Shown here piece after piece: positions 22,754 through 31,048 of a DNA stretch of 64,000 nucleotides. The position numbers and the translations under genes were made by a program. Source of the stretch: Streptomyces sp. BK340 (lineage in GTDB: Bacteria; Actinomycetota; Actinomycetes; Streptomycetales; Streptomycetaceae); contig NZ_VISR01000004.1 in assembly GCF_007827595.1 (NCBI RefSeq), forward strand, positions 372,001 to 436,000. The letters are read 5' to 3'. Position 1 is the stretch's first letter. Each line of letters starts with the position of its first letter. The notes under the pieces are model-generated. The model made no database searches, was not told the DNA's origin, and was given only the letters and a program-made list of their open reading frames with translations.

Positions 22754-25393
22754 GTGAGGCACTTTGGCGGCATCGAGTCCGTCGGCCGCCCTGCGCCCGC
22801 GACGGGTGTCGGCCGCAAAGGGCTCAGGAGCAACGCCCTCGGCATGTTCTCCTCGGTGGCCATGGGCCTGGCTTCCGCCGGCCCGGCGTACAGCATCGCC
22901 GCCACGCTGGGCATCATCGTGGCCGGGGTGGGACTGCAGGCCCCGGTCGTCACCATGCTGGCCTTCATCCCGATGCTGCTGGTCGCGTACGCCTTCCGGG
23001 AGCTCAACGCGAGCAACGCCGACTGCGGGACCACTTTCACCTGGGCCACCCGCGCGTTCGGACCGCGCACCGGCTGGATGGGCGGCTGGGGCCTCATCGT
23101 CGCCAACATCGTCGTCATGGTGAACCTGGCCGAGGTCGCCGCTGTCTACGGCTTCCGGCTGCTGGGCCTGGACTCACTGGGGGAGAGCCGGCTGTGGACC
23201 ACGGTGGCCGGCATCGTCTGGATCGTCCTGCTGACCGCGATCTGCTACGTCGGCATCGAGGTCTCGGCGGCCGTCCAGCGCTGGCTGCTGTGCCTGGAAG
23301 TGCTGATGCTGATCCTGTTCGCCGTCGCCGCGCTGGTCAGGGTCTACACCGATCCTCCCGCGACGGCGATCCATGTCTCCGCCTCCTGGTTCAACCCCTT
23401 CGAGGTGTCCTCGACACAGGCCCTGACCTCGGGCGTCCTCGCCGGCGTCTTCATCTACTGGGGCTGGGACACCGCCTTCTCGGTCAACGAGGAGACCGTC
23501 GACAGCGCACACGTCCCCGGGCGCGCCGCGGTCCTGTCCACCGTGCTGCTCCTGGGCATCTACGGCCTGGTGTCCACGTCGTCGCAGGCGTTCGCGGGAG
23601 TCGGCACCACCGGCATCGGGCTGGGCAACCCGAACGACTCGGCCGACGTGTTCTCCGGACTGGGCGATGCCGTCTTCGGGAGCCACGAAACGGGGATCAT
23701 CCTGTCGCGACTGCTGATCCTGATGGTGCTGACCTCGGCGCTGGCCTCCGCCCAGACCACCATCCTGCCCCTGGCCAGGACCGTCTTCTCCATGGCGGTC
23801 CACAAGGCCGTCCCCGCCCGGTTCGCCCGCATCCACCGCAGGTTTCTCACCCCGACCTGGGGGACCATCGGCATGGGAGCGGTCTCGATCGCCCTGCTGA
23901 TCCTGCTGACGTCGTTCAGTCAGAACGTCGTGGCCGACTCGATCGACTCGGTCGGTCTCGCGATCGCGTTCCAGTACGGACTGACCGGCTTCGCCTGCCT
24001 CTGGTACTACCGCAAGATCCTCACCCGCAGTGTCCGGGACATGATCTTCAAGGGCGTGTTCCCGGCGCTCGGCGGGCTGATCATGCTGCTGCTGTTCCTG
24101 TACGCCGCCTTCGGCGTCTACGCCGACCCGCGGTACGGCACGACCAGCGTCGATCTGCCGCTGATCGGACCGACCGGCGGGGTCACGGTCCTGGGCCTGG
24201 GTGCCCTTCTGATCGGTTTCCTGCTGATGCCGTTGGTCACCCGTGGCCACACGGTGGCCCTGAAACTCCAGCGGAACCTGCTCCCGCGCCATCTGCCGGC
24301 GCACACCGCCGTGGACTCGGCGGCCCGCTACCAGCCCGCCGACAGCGGGTCCGGGGTGGGCGGCGACTGGTACGACGTCATCCCGCTGTCGGGCTGCCGG
24401 GTCGGCCTGGTCGTCGGGGACGTGCTGGGTCACGGCCTGCGCGCCGCGGCGACCATGGGGCAGCTGCGCACGGGGGTACGCGTCCTGGCCCGCCTGGACC
24501 TGAGCCCGGACGAACTGCTGTCCCGCCTGGGCGACCTCGCCGAGCAGACCGCGCGTGAGCGCAGGACCGGACACGGTCCCGGCCACCTGAGGCCGCGGGA
24601 CACCACGATCCGGGGCGTGGCCTGCCTGTACGCGGTGTACGACCCCGCTTCGGGCAAGTGCCGGCTGGCGCGGGCCGGGGACTCGGTGCTCGCGGTCGTC
24701 GTACCCCACCCGGGTGTCGTCGAGCGTCCGGAGCTGCCGTCCGGGCCGCCGCTGGGAGTGGGCGGCCCGCCCTACCAGAGCACGGAACTGGAGTTCCCGC
24801 CGGGCAGTGTCGTCACCCTTTTCACGGGTGGCCTCCTCCAGGCGGCCGACGACCGTGCGGCCGGCCTGGCGCAGCTGTCCCGGGTGCTCGCCGGCGACTG
24901 CGGGTCCCTGCAAGGGCTGTGCGACCTGGTGGTGGACACCCTGCTGCCCGGCGCGGTGGACGTCGACGCGACCGTGCTCACGGTCCGCACCCGCATGCTC
25001 GACCAAAACCAGTTCGCCCAGTGGGCACTGGTCTCGGACCCGGCGGCGGTGGCCACCATCCGTTCCGCCGTCGCGAAGCAGCTCGGCGACTGGGGGCTGG
25101 ACGACCTGGCGTTCACCACCGAGCTGATCGTCAGTGAACTGGTCACCAACGCCATCCGCTACGCGGGCGGCGGCCCGATCCAGGTACGCCTGATCCGCGA
25201 CCGGAGCCTGATCTGCGAGGTCTCCGACACCGGCCACACGACGCCCAATCTGAAGCACGCGGAGACCGACGACGAGGGCGGCCGGGGCCTGTTCATCATC
25301 GCCCAGATGACCCACCACTGGGGCACGCGCTACACCCCCACCGGCAAGACGATCTGGACCGAGCAGGACCTGCAGCCGGCGGACGGCCAGTAG
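22754..25393 (+). CDS. Amino-acid permease fused to SpoIIE phosphatase and RsbW-like ATPase
   Basis: One uninterrupted frame encodes 879 residues. Residues 1 to ~495 are a complete APC-family amino-acid permease with about twelve hydrophobic segments (SSVAMGLASAGPAYSIA at the front; YWGWDTAFSVNEET in the middle). A cytoplasmic SpoIIE/PP2C domain follows at once (~498-740; LQRNLLPRHLP, GVGGDWYDV, GDVLGHG), then an RsbW-type ATPase (~750-875; ELIVSELVTN, DDEGGRGL). In the PP2C domain the usual metal-binding Asp of the T-D-G motif is Gly (LFTGGLL, residue 692), so phosphatase activity is doubtful. The ATPase motifs look intact. The start GTG 22754 is the best fit to the permease N-terminus but has a weak ribosome binding site. 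A likely role is a membrane sensor coupling amino-acid transport to an anti-sigma-type kinase. Confidence 0.88.
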   Translation: MRHFGGIESVGRPAPATGVGRKGLRSNALGMFSSVAMGLASAGPAYSIAATLGIIVAGVGLQAPVVTMLAFIPMLLVAYAFRELNASNADCGTTFTWATRAFGPRTGWMGGWGLIVANIVVMVNLAEVAAVYGFRLLGLDSLGESRLWTTVAGIVWIVLLTAICYVGIEVSAAVQRWLLCLEVLMLILFAVAALVRVYTDPPATAIHVSASWFNPFEVSSTQALTSGVLAGVFIYWGWDTAFSVNEETVDSAHVPGRAAVLSTVLLLGIYGLVSTSSQAFAGVGTTGIGLGNPNDSADVFSGLGDAVFGSHETGIILSRLLILMVLTSALASAQTTILPLARTVFSMAVHKAVPARFARIHRRFLTPTWGTIGMGAVSIALLILLTSFSQNVVADSIDSVGLAIAFQYGLTGFACLWYYRKILTRSVRDMIFKGVFPALGGLIMLLLFLYAAFGVYADPRYGTTSVDLPLIGPTGGVTVLGLGALLIGFLLMPLVTRGHTVALKLQRNLLPRHLPAHTAVDSAARYQPADSGSGVGGDWYDVIPLSGCRVGLVVGDVLGHGLRAAATMGQLRTGVRVLARLDLSPDELLSRLGDLAEQTARERRTGHGPGHLRPRDTTIRGVACLYAVYDPASGKCRLARAGDSVLAVVVPHPGVVERPELPSGPPLGVGGPPYQSTELEFPPGSVVTLFTGGLLQAADDRAAGLAQLSRVLAGDCGSLQGLCDLVVDTLLPGAVDVDATVLTVRTRMLDQNQFAQWALVSDPAAVATIRSAVAKQLGDWGLDDLAFTTELIVSELVTNAIRYAGGGPIQVRLIRDRSLICEVSDTGHTTPNLKHAETDDEGGRGLFIIAQMTHHWGTRYTPTGKTIWTEQDLQPADGQ

Positions 25394-25535
25394 TGCCCCG
25401 CTCGCCGGCTGTTCCTCGGAGCAACCACCCGCGGAGGGTGAGGCCGTACCCACCGATCGGTTCGATCCTGTCGGGAAGGCGACCCGGCGCGGCGCCGGGC
25501 CGGCAGGTCGGGCCAGGGCGGAAGGCGGGCGGACG

Positions 25536-26537
25536 ATGGCCGACGACAGGGCCGAACGCATAGCGGAGTTCATCAGGCCTCTGCGGGTCGAGCCCGGCAG
25601 GAAGGTGCAGCTGGCGGACGACTTCGACCCCGGCTACAAGGCGGGCATCCGGAAGAAGAAGGAGGGCGTCGAGCTGCTCCGCGTCGGCGTCGAGCTGCTC
25701 GCCGACTACCAGCGGCGGCTGGCGGCCCAGGACACCTATGGAGTGCTGGTGTGCCTGCAGGCGCTGGACGCAGGCGGCAAGGACGGGACGATCCGCCATG
25801 TGATGAGCGGCGTCAATCCGCAGGGGGTGCGGGTGTCCAGCTTCAAGGTGCCCTCGGCCGAGGAGCTCGATCACAACTATCTGTGGCGCTACACCTGCCG
25901 GCTGCCGGGGCGCGGCGAGATCGGCATCTTCAACCGGTCCCACTACGAGGAGGTCCTGGTCGTACGGGTGCACCCGGAGAACCTCGACCGGCAGCGGCTG
26001 CCGGACTCGGTGCGCGGCCCGGACGTGTGGGACCGGCGGTACCGGGAGATCAACGACTGGGAGCGCCATCTGACCGACAACGGGTTCAAGATCGTGAAGC
26101 TGTTCCTGAACATGTCGAAGGAGGAGCAGCGGATCCGCTTCCTCAAGCGCATCGACGTTCCCGAGCGCAACTGGAAGTTCTCGCCCGCCGACGTGCGGGA
26201 GCGGGCCCGGTGGGACGACTACCAGCGCGCCTTCTCGCAGATGCTGTCCGCCACCAGCACGGAATGGGCGCCCTGGTACGTCGTACCTGCCGATCGCAAG
26301 TGGTTCGCGCGTGTCTGCGCGGCCGCGGTGGTGGCGCACACACTGATCGAGATCGATCCCCAGTACCCGCAGGTCAGTGACGAGACCCGGCGCGGGCTGG
26401 CCGAGGTGAGGCGGGAGCTGGAACGTGAGGCGCCCAAGGGCGCGGCCCCCGACCCGTACGCCGCATCGGTTTCCGAAGGCGAATCCGGCAACGGGAAGCG
26501 CGGCAGGAAGGGCAAGCACTCCGGCGGGAGCGGCTGA
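25536..26537 (+). CDS. ppk2: Polyphosphate kinase 2 family protein
   Basis: A 333-residue cytoplasmic PPK2-family enzyme. Such enzymes move phosphate between inorganic polyphosphate and nucleotides. It has the Walker A-like DAGGKDG (near residue 79), FNRSHYEEVLVVRVHP (near 132, Walker B region) and the lid region with VPERNWKFSPADVRERARWDDY. Its single-domain length suggests the class that makes ADP or ATP from polyphosphate, but class cannot be fixed by eye. The C-terminal ~40 residues are a charged glycine/lysine-rich tail. The start ATG 25536 follows a GGAAGGCGGGCGGA stretch. It lies 41 bases upstream of the P-type ATPase gene and the two are probably co-transcribed, so polyphosphate-derived ATP and ion transport may be linked. 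Confidence 0.92.
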   Translation: MADDRAERIAEFIRPLRVEPGRKVQLADDFDPGYKAGIRKKKEGVELLRVGVELLADYQRRLAAQDTYGVLVCLQALDAGGKDGTIRHVMSGVNPQGVRVSSFKVPSAEELDHNYLWRYTCRLPGRGEIGIFNRSHYEEVLVVRVHPENLDRQRLPDSVRGPDVWDRRYREINDWERHLTDNGFKIVKLFLNMSKEEQRIRFLKRIDVPERNWKFSPADVRERARWDDYQRAFSQMLSATSTEWAPWYVVPADRKWFARVCAAAVVAHTLIEIDPQYPQVSDETRRGLAEVRRELEREAPKGAAPDPYAASVSEGESGNGKRGRKGKHSGGSG

Positions 26538-26578
26538 CGGGTACGGCCGACGGGAACGGCTGAGAGGAGGCGCGCGCC

Positions 26579-29296
26579 ATGACCGCGCAGACGGACGCCC
26601 CGCACGAGGGGACGACGGACGACCGGGCCTGGTACGCGCGCTCCGCGGAGGAGGTCGCCGCCGGGTTCGAGGTGGATCCGGCCGTGGGACTCTCCTCGGC
26701 GAGGGCCGCGGAGCTGCTGCGCACGAACGGCCCCAACGCGCTGCCGGAGGAGAAGGCCCTGCCGGGCTGGCGCCGCTACCTGGCCCAGTACCGCAGCTAC
26801 ATGCAGCTGGTCCTGGTCGCCGCCGCCGTGGTGTCGTTCCTGATCGCGCAGTGGAGCACGGGCATCCTGCTGGTCGTGCTGACGGTCCTCAACGCGGTCG
26901 TCGGCATGCGGCAGGAGGGCAAGGCGGAGAGCGCCATGAACGCGCTCAAGTCGATGCTGAAGGCGACCGCTCGCGTGCGCCGGGACGGGACCGAGTCCGA
27001 GATCCCGGCCGAGGAAGTGGTCGTCGGCGACGTCGTCCTCCTCACCGCCGGGAACGAGGTCCCCGCCGACGGCCGGATCATCGCGACCAGCGCCCTGCAG
27101 ATCGACGAGTCGGCGCTGACGGGCGAGAGCGTGCCCGCCGCCAAGGACGCGGCGACCCTGGCCGACGGCGACCTGGGCCCCGGGGACCGGACCAACATGG
27201 CGTTCATGAACACGCCGGTCACGCACGGCAGCGCGACGCTGATCGTCACGGCCACGGGCGCCGGCACCGAACTCGGCCGCATCTCCGGGATGCTGTCGGC
27301 GACGCCCCGCGAGGCCTCCCCACTGGACCTGGAGCTCAACCGGCTCACCCTGTGGATCACGGGGGCGGCCGGACTGACGATGATCGTGATGTTCGTCCTG
27401 GGACGCAGCCGCGGCCAGGCGTGGGACGCGCTGTTCGTGAGCGCCGTCTCGCTGGCCATCGCCGCCATCCCGGAGGCCCTGCCCACGGTGACCCAGACGA
27501 TCCTGTCGATCGGCGGGGTGGACCTGGCCCGGCGCCAGGCGATCGTGAAGGACCTGCCGTCGGTGCAGTCGCTGGGGTTCACCTCGGCGATCAACTCCGA
27601 CAAGACCGGCACGCTCACCATGAACCAGATGACCGTCGTGGAGGTCATCGATCCCGGCGACCGCTACACCGTCTCCGGCACCGGTTACGGCCTGGAGGGC
27701 AAGGTCCATCACGCCGTCGGCAGCACGCCCGGCATCGAGGACGCGATCCTGCCCTACGTGGTCGCCAGCGACGCGGGGCTCGTGGACGGCAAGGTCGTCG
27801 GCGACCCCACCGAGGGCGCCCTGCTGGTGCTCGGCCACAAAGCCGGGCTGGACATCGACGCCACCCGGGAGCGGCTGCCCCGGCTGGCCACGCTGCCGTT
27901 CGACCCGTCGTACAAGCTGATGGCCACCTTCCACCCGGCCACGGACGCGGCCGGCCGGCCGGTCGTGCGGTGCTTCGTGAAGGGGGCGGCGCCCGCGGTC
28001 ATGGCCCGGGCCGCCACCGCGCTGCGCGACGGTACGACCGTCCCCTGGGACGCGGAGCTGCGCGAGCGGGCCCAGACACACGTCCGGCGCATGGGCGGCG
28101 AGGGCCTGCGGGTGATGGCCGCCGCGCGCCGCGACCTCGACCCGGCCGCCTTCGATCCGGACGGGGACCTGCTCGCCCACGTCACCGACCTGCAGATGAC
28201 GAGCCTGGTCGGCATGGTCGACCCGCCCCGCCCGGAGTCGCGGGCCGCCGTTGCCGACGCGCAGGCCGCGCACATCCGGGTGCGGATGGTGACCGGCGAC
28301 GACGTCGTCACGGGCGCCGCCATCGCCCGGCAGCTGGGCATCGAGGGCGAGGCGCTCCTCGGCGCCGAGTTCGCCGCGCTGCCGGAGAGCGAACGGCTCG
28401 CCCGGATCGACGACATCGGGGTGGTCGGCCGCGTCGCCCCCGAACACAAGGTGCTGCTCGCCGACACGCTCAAGAAGAAGGGCGACGTGGTGGCCATGAC
28501 CGGGGACGGCGTCAACGACGCCCCGGCCATCAAGGCGGCCGACATCGGCATCGCCATGGGCTCCGGCACCGAGGTCGCCAAGAACGCCGGGCGGATGGTG
28601 CTGTCCGACGACAACTTCGCGACGATCGTCTTCGCCGTCGAGCAGGGCCGCAAGATCTACGACAACCTCACGAAGTACATCCGCTTCGTCCTCGTGCTCC
28701 TCGTGGTGTTCGTCCTGACCTTCCTCGGCGCGACCCTGTTCGACATCGCGGCGGGCGAACCCTTCACCCCGGCCCAGGTGCTGTGGATCCACTTCTTCGT
28801 CAACGCGGCCTTCGGCTTCGCGCTCGGCTTCGACCGGCAGAGCCCGGGACTGATGGAGCGCAGACCGCGTCCACGCGGTGAACCCGTGCTGACCAGGGGA
28901 GTGATGGTCACGGTCGGGCTGTCCGGGCTGGTGATCACCATCAGTCTGCTCGCCCTGATCAAGCTCGGCGAGTCGCACTACGGCAGCACCGCCGTCGGCC
29001 AGTCCATCGCCTTCACGTCCTTCGCGCTCTGCCTGATCGTGGCCGCGCTCGAATGCCGCAGCGAGACGGCGACCGTCCTGACCACCGCCAGCTTCGACAG
29101 CAAGCAGATGAACTGGGCGATGCTCGTGGAGTTCGCCCTCGCGGTGCTGGTCACGCAGATGGACGGGCTCCGCCGGCTGCTGGGCACGACACAGATCAAC
29201 GTGCGGCAGTTCGGCTGGGCGCTGGTGCCGGCGCTGGTGCTGCTCGGGCTGTGGGAGCTCGGCAAGCTCGTCGCCAGGCGGGCCGCAAGGACGTGA
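26579..29296 (+). CDS. Cation-transporting P-type ATPase (type II, Ca2+-like)
   Basis: A 905-residue membrane pump. In order it has an N-terminal cation-ATPase domain, helices 1-2, the actuator domain with LTGES (near residue 180), helices 3-4 with IPEALPTV, the phosphorylation site SDKTGTLT (Asp near 340), the nucleotide-binding domain with a KGAAP motif, the hinge TGDGVNDAPA (near 640) and a C-terminal group of six helices. Layout and motifs match type II pumps for Ca2+, Mn2+ or Na+/K+. The IPEALP pocket favours divalent cations, but specificity is an inference. The start ATG 26579 has GAGAGGAGG upstream. It ends 10 bases before the SulP gene. Confidence 0.95.
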   Translation: MTAQTDAPHEGTTDDRAWYARSAEEVAAGFEVDPAVGLSSARAAELLRTNGPNALPEEKALPGWRRYLAQYRSYMQLVLVAAAVVSFLIAQWSTGILLVVLTVLNAVVGMRQEGKAESAMNALKSMLKATARVRRDGTESEIPAEEVVVGDVVLLTAGNEVPADGRIIATSALQIDESALTGESVPAAKDAATLADGDLGPGDRTNMAFMNTPVTHGSATLIVTATGAGTELGRISGMLSATPREASPLDLELNRLTLWITGAAGLTMIVMFVLGRSRGQAWDALFVSAVSLAIAAIPEALPTVTQTILSIGGVDLARRQAIVKDLPSVQSLGFTSAINSDKTGTLTMNQMTVVEVIDPGDRYTVSGTGYGLEGKVHHAVGSTPGIEDAILPYVVASDAGLVDGKVVGDPTEGALLVLGHKAGLDIDATRERLPRLATLPFDPSYKLMATFHPATDAAGRPVVRCFVKGAAPAVMARAATALRDGTTVPWDAELRERAQTHVRRMGGEGLRVMAAARRDLDPAAFDPDGDLLAHVTDLQMTSLVGMVDPPRPESRAAVADAQAAHIRVRMVTGDDVVTGAAIARQLGIEGEALLGAEFAALPESERLARIDDIGVVGRVAPEHKVLLADTLKKKGDVVAMTGDGVNDAPAIKAADIGIAMGSGTEVAKNAGRMVLSDDNFATIVFAVEQGRKIYDNLTKYIRFVLVLLVVFVLTFLGATLFDIAAGEPFTPAQVLWIHFFVNAAFGFALGFDRQSPGLMERRPRPRGEPVLTRGVMVTVGLSGLVITISLLALIKLGESHYGSTAVGQSIAFTSFALCLIVAALECRSETATVLTTASFDSKQMNWAMLVEFALAVLVTQMDGLRRLLGTTQINVRQFGWALVPALVLLGLWELGKLVARRAART

Positions 29297-29306
29297 GAGG
29301 CCGTAG

Positions 29307-31046
29307 ATGGCGACCCGGCACGTCACCGCACGAACAGTGTCCCGGCTGCGGGCCGTTCCCGGAGTCCGCGCCGTGTCGTCCTACCGGCGCGAGTGGCTGG
29401 CCAGGGACCTGGTCGCCGGAGTCGTCCTGACGACACTGCTGGTGCCGCAGGGCATGGCGTACGCCGAACTCGCGGGCCTGCCGCCGATCACCGGCCTGTA
29501 CACGTCGATCCTGTGCCTGCTCGGCTACGCGGTCTGCGGACCGTCCCGGATCCTGGTGCTGGGCCCGGACTCCTCGCTCGGCCCGATGATCGCCGCCACC
29601 GTGCTCCCGCTGGCCGGGGCGGGCGGGAACCCCGCACGGGCCGTCGCCCTGGCCTCGATGCTCGCCCTGATGGTCGCGCTCGTGATGATCCTGGCCTCGG
29701 TGGCCGGGCTCGGCTTCGTCGCCGACCTGATCTCCAAGCCCACGATGATCGGCTACATGAACGGGCTGGCCCTGACCATCCTGATCGGACAGCTGCCCAA
29801 GCTGCTCGGCTTCAAGGTCGAGGCCGACACCCTGATCGGGGAGTGCGTCGGCCTGGTGGAGAAGCTGGCCGCCGGTGCGGTCGTGCCGGCCGCGGCCGCG
29901 GTGGGCATCGGCGGGGTCGTGCTGCTGCTGGTGCTGCAGCGCCGGCTGCCGAAGGTGCCCGCGGTGCTGGTGATGGTGGTGCTGGCGATCGGCGCCGCCG
30001 CCGTGTTCGAGCTGGGCGAGCACGGGGTCGGCCTGGTCGGGGTGCTGCCGAAGGGCTTCCCGCCGTTCACCGTGCCCGACGTCCGGCTCGACGACCTCGG
30101 GCCGCTGTCCGCGGGCGCCCTGGGCATCGCCGTGGTCTCCCTGGCCGACACCATCTCCAACGCGTCGGCCTTCGCGGCCCGCACCGGACAGGAGGTCCGG
30201 GGCAACCAGGAGATGGCCGGGATCGGGGCCGCCAACCTGGCCGCGGGCTTCTTCCAGGGCTTCCCGGTGAGCACGAGCGGCTCGCGCACGGCGGTGGCGG
30301 AACGGGCGGGCGCGCGGACCCAGTTGACCGGGGTCGTCGGCGCGGCCCTGATCGTCCTCATGCTCCTGCTGGTCCCGGGGCTGTTCCGGAACCTGCCCCA
30401 GCCCGCCCTGGCCGCCGTGGTCATCGTCGCGTCCCTCTCCCTGGCCGACCTGCCGGGGACCGTACGGCTGTGGCGGCAGCGCCGCGTCGAGTTCCTGCTG
30501 TCGCTCGCGGCCTTCTTCGGTGTCGCGTTCCTCGGGGTGCTGCCCGGGATCGCGATCGCGGTCGCCCTGTCCGTCCTCAACGTCTTCCGGCGTGCCTGGT
30601 GGCCCTACGACGCCGTGCTGGGCCGGGTGCCCGGACTGGAGGGCTTCCACGACATCCGCTCCCACCCCGGCGCGCAGCGGCTGCCCGGCCTGGTGATCTA
30701 CCGGTTCGACGCGCCGCTCTTCTTCGCCAACGCCAGGACCTTCCGCGACCAGGTCCGCCGGCTCGCCCGCGGGGACCCGCCGCCGAGCTGGATCGTGGTC
30801 GCGGCCGAGCCGATGACCGACGTGGACACCACCGCCGCCGACGTCCTGGAGGACCTGGACGAGGCTCTCAACGCCGAGCACATCCATCTGGTGTTCGCCG
30901 AGCTCAAGGACCCGGTGCGGCGGAAGATCGAACGCTACGGGCTCACCCGCACCATCGACCCGGACCACTTCTTCCCCACGGTCGAGGCCGCCGTCGCCGC
31001 CTACCGTCTGCGCACCGGCGCCCAGTGGACCACCGGCGCCGGGTGA
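29307..31046 (+). CDS. SulP-family anion transporter with STAS domain
   Basis: A 579-residue transporter. The membrane part (about 30-440) begins with LVAGVVLTTLLVPQGMAYAELAGLPPITGLY, the SulP signature split over two helices. A cytoplasmic STAS domain (about 460-570, with PLFFANARTFRDQV and MTDVDTTAADVLEDL) ends it. Sulfate, bicarbonate or another anion is possible. The start ATG 29307 has GAGAGG 5 bases upstream and lies 10 bases after the P-ATPase stop, so the two are in one operon with ppk2. Its stop is separated by only two bases from the stop of the convergent diacylglycerol-kinase-like gene. Confidence 0.93.
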   Translation: MATRHVTARTVSRLRAVPGVRAVSSYRREWLARDLVAGVVLTTLLVPQGMAYAELAGLPPITGLYTSILCLLGYAVCGPSRILVLGPDSSLGPMIAATVLPLAGAGGNPARAVALASMLALMVALVMILASVAGLGFVADLISKPTMIGYMNGLALTILIGQLPKLLGFKVEADTLIGECVGLVEKLAAGAVVPAAAAVGIGGVVLLLVLQRRLPKVPAVLVMVVLAIGAAAVFELGEHGVGLVGVLPKGFPPFTVPDVRLDDLGPLSAGALGIAVVSLADTISNASAFAARTGQEVRGNQEMAGIGAANLAAGFFQGFPVSTSGSRTAVAERAGARTQLTGVVGAALIVLMLLLVPGLFRNLPQPALAAVVIVASLSLADLPGTVRLWRQRRVEFLLSLAAFFGVAFLGVLPGIAIAVALSVLNVFRRAWWPYDAVLGRVPGLEGFHDIRSHPGAQRLPGLVIYRFDAPLFFANARTFRDQVRRLARGDPPPSWIVVAAEPMTDVDTTAADVLEDLDEALNAEHIHLVFAELKDPVRRKIERYGLTRTIDPDHFFPTVEAAVAAYRLRTGAQWTTGAG

Positions 31047-31048
31047 TC

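Noticed and set aside
25459-25468. GGTTCGATCC, which resembles a tRNA T-loop
   Set aside because: The flanking bases do not form a T-stem, D-arm, anticodon arm or acceptor stem.
26219-29326. Long minus-strand frame opposite the P-type ATPase
   Set aside because: Composition is typical of the antisense of a GC-rich gene, and the plus strand has all ATPase motifs.
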